From assembly GCA_030849075.1 (NCBI GenBank), contig JASAOO010003355.1, positions 1-46,200 of the forward strand: 46,200 bases of DNA, written 5' to 3'. Shown here in pieces: positions 30,501-41,605 of this stretch. A program made the position numbers and the translations under genes. Source of the stretch: Zelonia costaricensis (Eukaryota > Euglenozoa > Kinetoplastea > Trypanosomatida > Trypanosomatidae). Under the pieces are notes generated by a model. The model was given only the letters and a program-made list of their open reading frames with translations. It was not told the origin of the DNA and ran no database searches. Within the stretch, counting starts at the first letter, position 1; each line of letters begins with the position of its first letter.

Positions 30501-30921
30501 GCGCCTTGGAGTACTGCGAGGCGGCCGTGGGGCCTTCCTTGGGAGCTGTCGATGAGGTTCGATTTCGTGTGTTGGCGCGTGCGGCCTGGCGCTGGTACAG
30601 CTCGCGGTAAATGTCAGCCATCGACGTGGGCTGCGCGGCGTACGGGTTCGAGCCCGCCGCAGCCCCAGCGCCGGCCGACCCGCGCGACCCGTACACGGCG
30701 AGTGTCGCGCGCAGGCCGATGTCGTACTTGCGTTTGGACTCGGCATTCGACAGCACCTCGTAGGCGCGGCTCACGGCGCGGAAGCGATCCACGGCGGTGG
30801 GATCGTTGAGATTCTTGTCGGGGTGGTACTTGAGCGCCAGCGCCTTGTACGCGACCCGCACCTCCTCCGCGGTGCTGTAGTTCGCGATGCACAGCACCTC
30901 ATAGTGATGCCAGTCCTCCAT
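27508..30921 (-). CDS. Large J-domain (DnaJ/Hsp40 type C) protein with coiled coils
   Basis: This gene encodes 1137 aa from the ATG at 30921, which places the J domain at the extreme N-terminus (about 5-70). HPD is at residues 33-35 (YHPDKN), and the helix-IV end reads YEVLSNAESKRKYD. There is no Gly/Phe region, Cys-rich zinc domain or C-terminal substrate domain, so it is type C. A charged coiled-coil-like stretch (REKERQQELRRQREKE..., ~140-190) is followed by poly-Gln (~190-207). A long Ser/Thr/Ala/Gly-rich disordered middle comes next, then a second Arg/Glu-rich helix region from ~585 (REVLEKKRRERLAKEKERQ). Further helical, Arg-rich segments continue to ~1080. J domains stimulate an Hsp70 ATPase; the rest presumably targets it, perhaps to a structural assembly. 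The frame stays open upstream to 31509 through CA repeats, but nothing there looks coding. Confidence 0.85.
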   Translation of the reverse strand: MEDWHHYEVLCIANYSTAEEVRVAYKALALKYHPDKNLNDPTAVDRFRAVSRAYEVLSNAESKRKYDIGLRATLAVYGSRGSAGAGAAAGSNPYAAQPTSMADIYRELYQRQAARANTRNRTSSTAPKEGPTAASQYSKAQQELFRKREKERQQELRRQREKERKEQRDREREALRREQERQEELLQQRWRQQQQQHQQQQQKQQQQRVPLTRVSARFSAPASPADGPLATHNGGATTPRGRRGLPRVFMGDDGHPASSGEAPNTLHMSTPVRTTFTDPSGRANAATPASPTTSIGAQRADSFASSQRPGSASGRGRDRASASGLFSPSSTSRVDEHEEDDEGEEDHDAEGVRSAQSQQWYSPMSSPAGPSEAGDDAGPSRRSSDASGAAAAPTGGDGITAASSVSNVSADVHRVLQTARFTVSGRRAAKKPASSPVRTGEDGAAASSVPSPAPTATAAGAAAPARLTTRVSRPVLSGAPVRTSSSGASAAGPSTRRRGTPVRHSASHAAGAPLSPGVSPVHGYPTTPRGTGASRTHSSSAGATLARPRSTHNIPPSTSTSGTTGTTSSAAAQAVLQRARPMTSLAEEDREVLEKKRRERLAKEKERQRAVLLAEEERQFRRRARQAKLQQRRSSKQPQPDDDLEVSSASATLTADAAAPDTEQPPSLSELLAFLIQDEASERDQLIEREEHLARRRLHRQHTTVTQAAVLRRQLAALATEEVVRRNVLLQTCRAERDRYFFYFHERLDRLYVEAREGRDRRQLAGREAAGVYHAQRVVQKRMSLLAEEAQQRRRLSGASLRALAEDLAAATASPKPSAGDGRTTSTSLPASTPPLDAEQRSCSGGSGGGGAGPRLSPAGQVLAAALRGPSTEDAGSTPATARSLTALHVPDAPRVDRAGNRLLSTHDADRDCHAWPDGRSSRASSTNQERCSLGTSTASAGAVAVHNGDRRVSLAAAERRMAAVLADEARLRGALVRQQHLEEVALRRRRAAALHRVFAKERDDAVRHAQRCAVAEVTTLKAQLRVLQRHTSGTTTPQQRTGSPSGLADSLGSRREASSSAAASRHASPLATPSRPSVDAAAPCASPAPTAWPSAPASTPAAAAAASNGKRSGGGDGAAAASGGWIALPDSDVDSD
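30299..30365 (-). repeat. Poly-glutamine (CAG-rich) tract in the J-domain protein
   Basis: Interrupted CAG/CAA codons encode several Gln runs broken by His, Lys and Arg at ~186-207, immediately after the first coiled-coil-like region. Confidence 0.7.
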
Positions 30922-31007
30922 GAGCGCCAGCGGGTGGTGCCGCACGTGCTCCTGTGTCTTCTGAGTCCGCGAGTGCCGGCGTTTGCGAATGCGACGGCGG
31001 GCGTGTG

Positions 31008-31046
31008 CTCGGGCACGCGGAGAAACAAAAAGAAGAGAAGGGCGGT
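31008..31046 (-). promoter_or_regulatory. Candidate pyrimidine tract and trans-splice acceptor for the J-domain gene
   Basis: In the minus sense, a C/T-rich tract at about 31046-31018 (T-rich core) is followed by the first AG at 31009-31008, about 87 nt before the ATG at 30921. A run of about fourteen C residues precedes the tract, with one short C/A-rich patch between. This is the clearest acceptor-like signal in the window, but it is still a pattern-based prediction. Confidence 0.5.
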
Positions 31047-32326
31047 GCGGAGTGGGTTGGGGGGGGGGGGGGGCACACCGCAGCCGCAGCGCGATGGCGA
31101 CGGCCCGCCAGCGCTGGAGAGGATGGGGGAGAAGTGAGCGAGATTGAGGAGACGGCACGGGACCGGTCAAGTGCGCGAGACAAGAGCAAAACAAACCTCT
31201 GCAGACCACAAAGAAAGGAGAACGCAGAAGACCAGCAGAGTGAGGGGAGGAAACGCTCACGGCGGCGTGGATGCGACGGTGGGTGGAAGTGTAGGAGAGC
31301 GCGTGCGCACCCCAACTAGGTGGGAGAGGAAGCTGAGCGAGCGCGTACTGCTCTGCTTGCGCGGCTGTATGTGTGTATGTGGATGGGTGAGTGCGGGTGT
31401 GGGTGTGGGTGTGTGTGTGTGTGTGTGTGTGCTCGTATGCCTGTGCTCGGGGGTTGGTGTGTCGCACACGGCACCGAAAAAGGGGGTATCCGGCTACTGT
31501 CGTGCACACACAGTGGTGTATGTGCGTGTGTGAACGTGTGTGCCCCAGTGCACAGAGGTGATGTCACAGAGAGGAGGCGAAGGTGCGAGGCGGCAGTAGG
31601 CAGAAGACGTGTGCGTGGGATAACCTTCATCACCCTGTTTTCAAAGTGTTGGTCTTCAAACCGGCGCTGGGGCGGCTGAGGCTAAAAGGCATGGCGGGGC
31701 GGAGGCGTCCCACGTGCGGTACGGGAAAGGAGGACGACGGAGAAGGAGGGCTGGCACAGCGCACGGCACCTGGCACAGGTTTACACGCTACGTCATCAAG
31801 CACGCACGCGACGCCGTGTGCCCCCCCCCCTGTTCGACCCCCGCCCGCTCCGCTTGCCGTCACCTCTCCATCCGCTGACACCCTGGCGTCAGTCGAGTCC
31901 TGCGCACGCTTTCTTCAAGAGAAGTGCCCACACCTCTGCGCGGACCTACTGTGGTGGGAAGAAGCGGAGGTGTCGACCTAGTGCTCCACGCCCTGAGAGA
32001 GCGCCTGACAGGGAACTCGTTAAGTCCCACCGCTCCGGACACTGTACGTCCCCGCCACGGCGCTACTGACTCGCTTTTTTTTTTTCTTTCGCCGCTTCTC
32101 CCCTTCGCATCTTATCCTTGCGAGGTGATGTGCCTCTTGCTGCTTCGAACACTACATATGTGTGCGTTTAAGTGTAAGTGTAGGTCATCTTGGTTTCGTA
32201 TGAGTACAAGTTGGAGAGCATACGAGAGGGAGGAAGGGTTTCGAACTTCGGTTTTCTTTTGGCTTTGTTCCGTTCTGTCCCTCGTGATGCGCCCTGGTGC
32301 GCTCTCGCATACGCGTCCGCATGCAC

Positions 32327-32328
<2 letters not shown>

Positions 32329-32361
<33 letters not shown>
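32329..32361. repeat. (GT)n microsatellite
   Basis: An uninterrupted GT run of about sixteen units on the plus strand, in the long spacer downstream of the PUF gene. Confidence 0.9.
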
Positions 32362-32362
<1 letters not shown>

Positions 32363-32624
32363 ACAAGAAGGCAGCACCACAGACAGCGTCTTCGCTGGCG
32401 GGACCTGTAAATCCCTCCACCCACACACCCACACACACACACACACAAACGCACCACAAGGCAAAAAAAAGGGGAGGGAAGAAAAACGGAGTGAAGGTAA
32501 AAGAGGCAGGCACCCACACAAAAACACACGGGGGGAAAGGAGGGGGAGGGTTAGGGACAGGGAGGCCATCGCAAGGGCCTCCCTCTTTTTTTGTGATGTT
32601 TCAAACCTCCTTCGACTATACAAT

Positions 32625-32727
32625 CAAACACACACACACACACACGCACGGACGGTCGCGCGTGGGTGCGCACACACGCACACACGCACACACGCACACA
32701 CGCACGCACACACACACGCATACACCT
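32625..32727. repeat. CA-rich tract with short ACACACGC tandem repeats
   Basis: A CA microsatellite (about 32629-32645) is followed after a short unique patch by about four copies of an eight-base CACACACG-type unit at 32671-32704, and then by more CA/CG-rich sequence. Confidence 0.8.
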
Positions 32728-35700
32728 TCACGTAAAGGTGCACGCATCGCGGCCGCGAGAAACAGGAGCACACACAAGCCGGATGTGTGTGTGTGTGTGT
32801 GCGTGTGAGCGTTTATGTTCGTGTGTTTGTGGCCGCATGAAAGCATGCCTCTCTTGCCCCCTCCCCTCCCCCTTCTCCATCGCAAAACACGGCACAACAG
32901 CAGGGGGATGTGCGGGGGAGGGGGGAGCGAAAAGGGACGAGGTGAGGACAAGACGGTGGCAAAGGTGCAAGAGAGGGGGCGGGCGGGCGGCTGGCGGCGG
33001 CATGCGACGCACGTCGGTGGGACACGGTGGGAGAGGGGGGCGCGAAGGCGGCGGCACTCGTAAAAAGGAGATGAGAGAAAAGGGGGTGGGTGTGGAAGAA
33101 GGAGGAGGGAGAGCAGAGAGAGCGCATTTCTTGTAGTTCAGAATTTGGTGTAGTTTTCTTTTTTGTTCTTCTCTTCTCTTCAGTTCCGCCGTTTGCGTGT
33201 TTGAAGAGGAGGTGGGAAAGAGAGACCAAGGGCGAAGGCAAAGACGAGGAGAAGGAGGAGAAGGGGAGCTGCTATTTCTCCTCCTCCTCCTTCGGTGTTC
33301 TTATTTGCGTTGGTGATGCGAGGACGACTGACTGCCGCTGAGTGTGCGCGGCTGGATGAAGGAGGAGAGAGAGGGGGGATAACGCAGGGGCAGCGGTCTG
33401 CATGTCCTGTGTCGCGGGGGGAGGGGGAGAAGCGGGGCACGGAAGCAAAACCAGAAGGGCGTGCCATGAGGACGCGGGGAGAGAGGGGGGGGGCAGCTAC
33501 TGTCGCGGCTGCTTTGCCTTTCCTTCCCTGTTCTCCTCCACAGCCGTTCTCATCGACAGCCGCGCCTGCACCCTTCCCGATCATCTCCCGCTTCTCTTGT
33601 TTCGCCCTGACCGCGGTCCACACAAGCGTGCAGATGCGAGGCGGGTTGGGAATAGAAGAGGCGGTGGGGGAGGGGGAGGGGGGCAGCGTCTGTGGGAGGG
33701 CAATGGCGGAGAAGGCAAAGCGGCGGGAAAGGCGTCGCCAACGATGAACGCACGCCCCTGTGCCCACAGAGGCAAACACGCTGGCACACACACACACATT
33801 CGCATCTGCCGCCACGCCGACATCCCCCCACGGGGGTGAGAGGAGGAGGAGATACAGAAGAGAAGTCGAGCTAGAGATGGGGGTGAACAAGGGCCCGCCC
33901 CGCACCGCGCAACACCAAAGGGGAGAGAGAGAGAGAGAGAGTAAACAGAGAAAAAGAAAAAAGAATTGAAGACACGCGCAGCAACCGAAAAGGGAAAATG
34001 AAAACAAAGAGGGCGCGAAGGGCAGAGAGGGCAAGACAATAGAAGAGGTCCCTGTAACACAGCGCTCCACGGCGCGTACACACACAAAGGTCAAGCTTAA
34101 CAAATGCACAGCGATTACACACACGCACCCACACACATACACACAGAGAGAGACGACAACACGCCCGTGTTTTAGTTTCTTCTTTTTCTTTCTCCGTCTG
34201 CTAGTCACACAAGCGCATACGCGCGTACACACACACACACAAAGACGCAGAGAGGAAGAGATGCAAAGCGATGGGCTGACACACTGACAGACAGGGAGTG
34301 AGGGACTGCACGACGGCCCCCACCACGCCAGAAAATAAGGAGACACGCCATCGCAGCAGCAGCAGCAGCAGCTTCGGTCAAAGAGGAAGCGAAGCGAGGA
34401 ACGAGGCAGCGGGTGGGCTGAAGGTGGCGGCGGCGCAAGAGGGGAGGGGGCGCAACACGAAAGAGCCCCCCCCCCCCCCCGTCGGCCGTCGAGAACAGAT
34501 GAGCCCAAAACACACACAAACACATACACACACACACGTATAAACAACCACGCCGAAGCATAACGCCGTCTCACCGGGCAGCAGTGATGAGACTAGGCAA
34601 GAAGAAAAAGTAAAACAGGAGAAAAGATGGTACATGAGCGAGAAGGGAACAAATAAAACAAAGGCCGAGAAGAAGAAGGCATCAACGCCACGAGGGGAAA
34701 GAGGTGGAGGCCTCAAGCGAGGAAGGGAAAGTGGCGGCGACATGGTAGGCGGAGAAGAAGGCAGTGAACCGCTCTCCAGCACGTCGCCCTTCCCCTCGTC
34801 TTCCAGTCTCCATACGCAGCCTTCGTAACAACGCTGTCCTAATCGGGAGACGGCCAGGTTCGACAAAACCGACCCAGTCACAGCGACGGAATACGATGAC
34901 ACACACACACGCACGCACACAGCGTCAACATGCAAAGATGTCAATCAGGAACAAGACAAGGAGACACAAAGGCAAGCAAACCAGTACCAAAATGAAAAAA
35001 AAAGAGGAACACGACGTGACAGAGTCACGGAACGCGTACACCTGCGTGAGAGAAAGCGCCAAAGAAAAAAAAGAGTGAAGAAAGGCGCGAAGGCGAGGAA
35101 ACCGCAGGAGGGAGGGGGAGGGGGGGGCACAAGACGGGAGGAGGACACGCGTGAACCACGAAAACAGCGGGGGAGAGGGGGGTGCGCGGATGCGTCGGTG
35201 TTGAAGACGGAAGGCGGAATTGGGTAAAAACATAAAATAAAAAAAACAAAAGAGGGGTGGGAGAAGTCAGCGGCGATGAAACGAAGGCAGAAGAAGGAAA
35301 AAAGGAAGTGAACCAGGACGACGACGGCGACGACGAGGCTGCGGTTGCGCAGGTTGCACGACAGCGTTAGGGGGCGTTTGTGAGAGAGAGAAGGACGGAA
35401 GAAGGGGGCCGAAACAAATGCACGTGAGGCGCAGACACACACACACACGTAAAAAAGGGAAAAAGAGGGGAGGAAAAAAAAACAAAAAACACGGCAAAGC
35501 GAAACAGAAAAAAAAAGATGGCGAGAAGAGAGCGAGAGAACAGACGGGAACTTCAAGACACGCACAGGCGCGCACGCACGACAGAGTGCGACAATAGCAT
35601 AGTAACAACACATGTACATGCGCACACGGAGGAGGAGGAAGGACAGTCACACACACACACGCACACATATATAGAGATTTGCTTCGCGCATAGGTTGGGT

Positions 35701-35806
35701 GCACTTCGAGAGTGGGGAAAGGGAATGAGGGGAGGAGAAGAAGGAGAAAGAAGCGCACACGACACAACACACACGCGTGAGGACAAGGACGAGAGCCGCG
35801 TTCGCC

Positions 35807-35833
35807 CGTGTGTGTGTGTGTGTGTGTGTGTGT
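35807..35833. repeat. (GT)n microsatellite
   Basis: About thirteen GT units on the plus strand within the 12.7 kb spacer. Confidence 0.9.
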
Positions 35834-38800
35834 TCTGTGTGGCTCGCTTCTCATTTGTGTGTGGGGGGTGGCTCTCCACCCTGCCCCCCACCCCTTCCCT
35901 CCTCTCCCTCCATCTCGGGCACTCAAGAAGAAAAGAAAAAGCCAGATGAGATCGCTAAAGAGAAAAGGGCTGATATAGACTGGAAGATGGAAAAGTGAAG
36001 AAGACGCGCGTGCGTGTGTCTGCGACGGTGTGCGACAGAAGCAGGAGGGGGAAGCACACAACCACAGCTTACAAGCAGCACCATTTCAAGTCTTTACAGG
36101 CGGAGCTCGACACGCACGACATGCCTGTGTTTTGTGGGAAGGGGAGAGTGTGTGTGTGTGTGTGTGTGTGTGTCTGTCTGTTTTGCTGGTGGTTTTCATC
36201 TTTTTATGGTGTTTGCTAGAGAGTTGTAATCTCCCGTGTTTCGCTCATGTTGTTGCTGCGGTCGGTCCTCGCGTATCGAAGTCCTTGTCTTCGCACGGTT
36301 CGGTAACACGATTGGCTCCGTGGCAGCACGTTTCTCCTCCTGTGTCCCCGATTTCACTGGCCTCTCTCTCGCGAGGAGAAGGGCAAACGAAAAGAAGAAG
36401 CGTCACACGCACACGCACATACGCACACACACACACACGTGTGAGAGAGAGTGGGTGTGTATGTGTGAAGTTCTGTGCGCCTGCACATTTGCGTTTAGCA
36501 GGGCCAACGCGCGGGGGGTGAGGGGAAGGGGGGTGCTTGGGCGGCCTCGCGATGGGGACACAGGGGATGTCTCGCCATGACTATAGCGCACAACGCCGAG
36601 AGGAGCGTCACAGACGCAGCACTCCTTGATCGCGTGTGAGGGAGAGAGCCGCACATGAAGAGGCACACACACGCGCACGCGCCAACGCACGCAAGCCCCG
36701 ATCCCACGGCACCGCGCGCCGGGCACGAGAAGGTCAAGAAAACAGGTGAGGGAGGAGAACACAACATGGTCGACTACACGCACGCAAACAGGGCAAGAAA
36801 AGAAAGAGACTCGACAACGAGAAAGCAGCTGGGAAGGGAAGAGAAGGAGAAAAACAAAATGGGAAAGGGCTTACCATACGCAGAGAGGGGACGCAATAAG
36901 GCAGCAGAGAACCCGAAAGGGAAAAGAAAACGAAGTCAAGCACGAGCAAGAAGAGACCCAAGAGACACGCAAGGAGAAACCGAAGAGAAACCGAGGAGGG
37001 GACACAAGTGGTATGAAGCCGGTGACTCGGGTATATCCATACATAGATACAGATATAAGGGCTGGAGAAGAGGGAACTAGACAAAAAAAAGGAGGGAACA
37101 TAAAACGGGGAGCAGGAAATGGCTGAGTGCTTCCTCGGGAAGCGCGTCGCGAGGAGTTCGGGGGAGAGGGGAGGGGGGGGGAGGAGACGCGAGATGATGA
37201 TGGCGATGAGGCGCAAGCGAAGACACCACAAACAAAAAAAAAAAAAAGAACTGGAAAGGCAAGAAGAGAAAACACAGGCACACCCAAATCCCACAAAAGG
37301 GAGGAAAGGAAAAGGAGAGAAGCGCAGGGAAGAGAGACAAGTAGGGGAGGGGAGACAAACAAGAAGCGGTGAGCAAGGAGGGGGAGGGGGAAAAAGGTGG
37401 TGTGCGAGTCCGGCAGAGAGAGCGAGAGCGCGAGAGAGTGACAGGAGGCAAAGGAGCCACAAGCAGCTGCTGCAGCGCGAAAGTGGTCGGGGAGAGGGTA
37501 AGGTGCAGGCAAGCGTGCGTGCGTGCGTGCGGATGGAGTGTGTCATGGCGATGTTCCCTCAGAACACCGCCTGCATGTCAAAGCAGCAAAAAGGGAGAGA
37601 GAAAACAAAAGGTGCAGGGGGCAGCAGCGGCAGTGTACACCACGGCCCCGAGAAAGCGACCACGAGAATACGAAGAAGAAGAGATGCAGGCGATGTCGCG
37701 CGCTGTTTCAGCGCGAGTTGCCAAACTTCGCCATTCGCACTGAGAACGGAGGTGCTCCTCTTGTGTCCTTTTCTTTTTTTGTTGTTGATTGCACTTCCCT
37801 TCTCTTTTCTTCTTTAAGCGCCACCGCGAGTTCGTGTTTCACCTCTGCGGGCGCGGCTGGCATGAAACAGGGAGGAGGAGAAGGAGAAAAGAAAATGGAG
37901 GAGCAACCGCTTCGGTGCCCACCTATGCACACAAACACACTCACCCACTCACAGGTAAAAGCTAGGGAAAGGGGGAGAGATGGACATGCTTCAGAAATAC
38001 GCACGCCAGCCGGACTTTGAGCCACACGCCGCGGAAGCCGCGCCGTGGGTGGATGAAGGGGGGCCTCGTACACGTAAACTCAAGAACCCAAGACGAGGAG
38101 CGAGGGGAGGAGGACAAGTGGGATCAGATAAGCAAGCGCGCAAGCCAGCGAAACCGAGAAAAACAAACAAATGAGTGAAGGGTGGACAAGTGAGAACCGA
38201 GAGCAACACAACAAGAGAAACGAAACAGAGAAGCTGCATACTATAAACGGTGGAGCGGTACAGCGAGCGAGAGTGAGGGAGAGACGGGGGACGGCGGCGC
38301 TGAATGAGGGAGGGAGAGCGAGGGGTTGGGAGGAGAGAGAGAGGGGGGCGTGTCAGCAACGGCGGCGGTGAAGAAAGACGAGGAAGACAGACAACAGAAG
38401 AAGGCCAACGAAAACAAAAGGGAAGCAAACCCGCGAGGACAATGTGGTGTATTGTGCTCGGCAAGACGCTGGTACGCCCAACCGACTCCTCGCCGCACCG
38501 CACCGCACCGGCTTGCCGGCGTCAGAGGGTGATGGAGGGATGAAGAGGTGGGGAGGGGGGGAGGCAAACATGGTGCTGTGTCGGTGTGGCACGGTACGAC
38601 GCGCATACGCACGCACGCAGACCTGCCCCGCCTACGAGAGGACGAGAAAGGGCGTGAAAAGTTGCGGCGCCGCTGCCCTGTGCGCGAGAGTACACCCCCC
38701 CCAGGCCGGTCCATTCGTGTCGCTTCGTCTCTTGTGCAACCGTATGCTGCTGCTGCTGCGTGGATAAGCGACCCACACGCGCACAGACGCGGAGGCTGGA

Positions 38801-39988
38801 GATCGACGCAGGAGCAGCACACACACACACAGAAAAAGGGAGAGGGAGGAGGAGGGAAGAAGAAGGGAGCGGGGCGGCAGGCGATCGTGGCGAGGGAGGT
38901 GTGCGGGCCGAAGGGGCGACGAAGAAGAAGCTCAAGGGGAATGGAAGGGGGGAGTGAAGAGAGCACCGGTGCGTCGCCAGGGACTTGTGGACACCGCACC
39001 GTGCGCGTGCTCCGCTTCTCTTCCTTTTCACCTCCCCTGCGCACTGCCCTTTCCACGCTACCGCCTTGCAACGTCTGCGTGTGTTGAGGTGTGTAGGCGT
39101 GATGAGGGGGGGGGGCATTTCGCAGGTGGCGGCCGCCGCCCCTCCACCCTTTCTCTCGCTTGTCAAGAAACCGGTACGCTGGAAGGACGTTCGACCCATG
39201 CGAGCAGCTAAAGCGTTGAGAGAAGGTGCCAATCGAAGTGCTCTAGACGATGCGCTGGTCCTGCTGACGGAGTCTCATGCAGAAAGCAAAACGAAGAAGC
39301 CCCACCTCTTTTTTTTTGTTTTCTTGCTCCGCGCACCTCTGCGTGTTCGCTACATCGCACACACACACACACAGAAAGGGGGGTGGACGAGGGATGAGGC
39401 GCGCTGTGGGGTGGGGAAAGGACACAAGACTGGAGGCCAGCATCACACGCGACGAGATACGTGCGGCCATGCGCATGGAGCAACGCAGGGTAGTGCCGAC
39501 GCGGGGAAAGGAGGGGAGCGAAAGTAAAAAAAAGACGAGGCAAGAAGAAGAGCACGCACAAGCACGCACACACACACACGCGCGCGCCCGGAGGATCGAA
39601 TGTGGCGAAGTGGTGGAAGGACGAGATGAGTGGAAGTGGAGTGTCATGCACAGAGACGGGGAGGGGATTAGTCATGCACACGAGACGCCGCGGGCAGGAG
39701 GGTGGGCGAGAAGGAAATGGAGAAGGGAAGGTGAGAACGCTGCAACAGTCACGGCCGGACGAAGATACACACACGGAAGGAGAGAGACACACGCGCGGAC
39801 GCACAACATACAAGCACAAAAACGCGGAACGCACATACATGAGGTGTTTGAAGATGGAAGGAGAAGTAGGTACATGTTGCCAGATGAACCTTTGCCTGCA
39901 GGGGCGCCGACGCAGACAGAGGAGGAAGTCAAAAGAGGAAAGCGAAAAGGAAGCCGTCGGGGGTCAAGAGAGGGAGCACACACACACG

Positions 39989-40010
39989 CGGGGGGAGGGG
40001 GGAGGGAGGG
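39989..40010 (+). other. Potential G-quadruplex motif
   Basis: Four G-runs of three to six bases separated by single A residues lie on the plus (template) strand. Comparable clusters occur at about 20972-20998 and 25158-25195. Confidence 0.55.
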
Positions 40011-40611
40011 AGTGAAAGGGAGGTATGCGGCAACGTACACGCACATGTGGCAGAAAGTCGTAGGCAGAAGGAGCAATAACAAAGGTGGAACAAGCAGAGA
40101 GAGGGAGGGAGGGAGGGGTGATCGATGATGATGATGTGGGCCGCAACAACACAGCCCCTCGCCGCAGCCAAACGAGTCGCACCCACCCAGAGGGGGGGGG
40201 CACCGTGAGAGCAAAGGAGAGAGAAGAGGGTGAGGGGGTGTTCAGGCAGCGGGACCCGTTCGAGCAATAGGGGTGAGGTATCGCGAGAAAGAAGGCGGGG
40301 GAGGAGAACGAAGGGGAGGTGAAGAAATGGGAAAGGCGAGGAGGAGGGGGGAGTGCACGACGTGAGCAGCGGCGCACCTTACCACACACACACAGAGAGA
40401 GAGAGGGAGACGGAGAAAGAAACAAGAAGAGGAAGAGAAGGTACGAGAGCTGACAACGAGCAAGACGGGAAAACAATAAAAACGAGGCAAGCACAAGACG
40501 CTGACACATGAGAGGACGCAGAAGCTGGACGAAGGAGGGGGTAGGGGAGGGGGGAAACTGTAAGCCCCTTCTCGAAGGAAAAGGAACGGTAGCGCACAAG
40601 CATACAAGCAC

Positions 40612-40984
40612 ACAGAGAGAGAGGCGCGCCCGCGCGCAGAACAACGCACATATGCGAAACGTAGCGAGAAAAGGCAGGCGCACACCCACACACATACATA
40701 CACACAAACCCTGGCTCTTTGTTGTACACATGAGGGAGGAGGGGGGTGGTTGCGGCGAGGAGGAGGGGGGAAGAGGCGTACAAGGTGGGGGACTGCCCGC
40801 GCGCGCGGCAGTCGTCACGAACGCCTCGGCGGCAGTGCGGTGTGGAGAGGCGCGGCAGCTGTGCGAGCCTTGAGCCCTCGCCTACCCTGCAAGTTGACTC
40901 GACTGTCAGCGCCATACCCCTCTCGAGAAAGAGAGAGTGAGCACACACACACACAGACACACGTACCACTCGACTGGGCAGCAG
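40612..40984. repeat. Duplicated ~0.4 kb segment, copy 1
   Basis: This copy starts at ACAGAGAGAGAGGCGCG and ends at GACTGGGCAGCAG, immediately before the N at 40985. The same sequence follows the N as copy 2. Differences seen by eye are a few substitutions, indels in dinucleotide and homopolymer tracts, and an insertion of about 34 bases of CA-type sequence in copy 2. It holds no gene. Confidence 0.9.
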
Positions 40985-40985
40985 N
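40985..40985. other. Single N between duplicated segments (probable contig join)
   Basis: An ambiguous base lies exactly at the boundary of two near-identical segments, so it most likely marks a join between contigs and not a single unread base. Confidence 0.7.
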
Positions 40986-41394
40986 ACAGAGATAGAGGCG
41001 CGCTCGCGCGCAGAACAACGCACATATGCGAAACGTAGCGAGAAAAGGCAGACGCACACCCACACACATACATTCACACACACGCACACGCACACACACA
41101 CACACATACACACAAACCCTGGCTCTTTGTTGTACACATGAGGGAGGAGGGGGGGTGGTTGCGGCGAGGAGGAGGGGGGCAAGAGGCGTACAAGGTGGGG
41201 GACTGCCCGCGCGCGCGCGGCAGTCGTCACGAACGCCTCGGCGGCAGTGCGGTGTGGAGAGGCGCGGCAGCTGTGCGAGCCTTGAGCCCTCGCCTACCCT
41301 GCAAGTTGACTCGACTGTCAGCGCCATACCCCTCTCGAGAAAGAGAGAGAGTGAGCACACACACACACACGCGTACCACTCGACTGGGCAGCAG
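40986..41394. repeat. Duplicated ~0.4 kb segment, copy 2
   Basis: This copy starts directly after the N with ACAGAGATAGAGGCGCG and ends at GACTGGGCAGCAG before unique sequence resumes. It is longer than copy 1, mainly because of an expanded CA/CG microsatellite at about 41070-41108. Confidence 0.9.
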
Positions 41395-41532
41395 GTGCGC
41401 CACGAACAGGCAGCGAAAGAGGGCGACGTGGGGCGGGGGGGAGGGAGGGATGGACGGGGAAGAGGAACGCCTGTCTGGCGGAGGGGGGCGCCGCCAGGAG
41501 GAGCACAGCTGCCCCGCACTGAGCGTCGTCAC

Positions 41533-41533
<1 letters not shown>

Positions 41534-41587
<54 letters not shown>

Positions 41588-41605
41588 ACACACACACACA
41601 CACAA
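41534..41605. repeat. Long (CA)n microsatellite
   Basis: About seventy bases of almost pure CA on the plus strand, interrupted once by GAGA near 41585. It is the longest dinucleotide repeat in the window. Confidence 0.9.

Noticed and set aside
31583..31981. 132-codon plus-strand open frame in a complex patch of the long spacer
   Set aside because: It is opposite to the transcription direction of all genes here and short, and has no recognisable motif. It could be a chance frame.
32671..32704. Regular short repeats as a possible CRISPR-like array or telomeric tract
   Set aside because: The units are eight-base CA-type repeats without spacers, and they do not match the trypanosomatid telomere repeat. 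This is ordinary microsatellite variation.
33180..34574. A 464-codon minus-strand open frame
   Set aside because: Same cause: pyrimidine-rich low-complexity DNA with CA/GT and poly-C tracts, and no recognisable domain.
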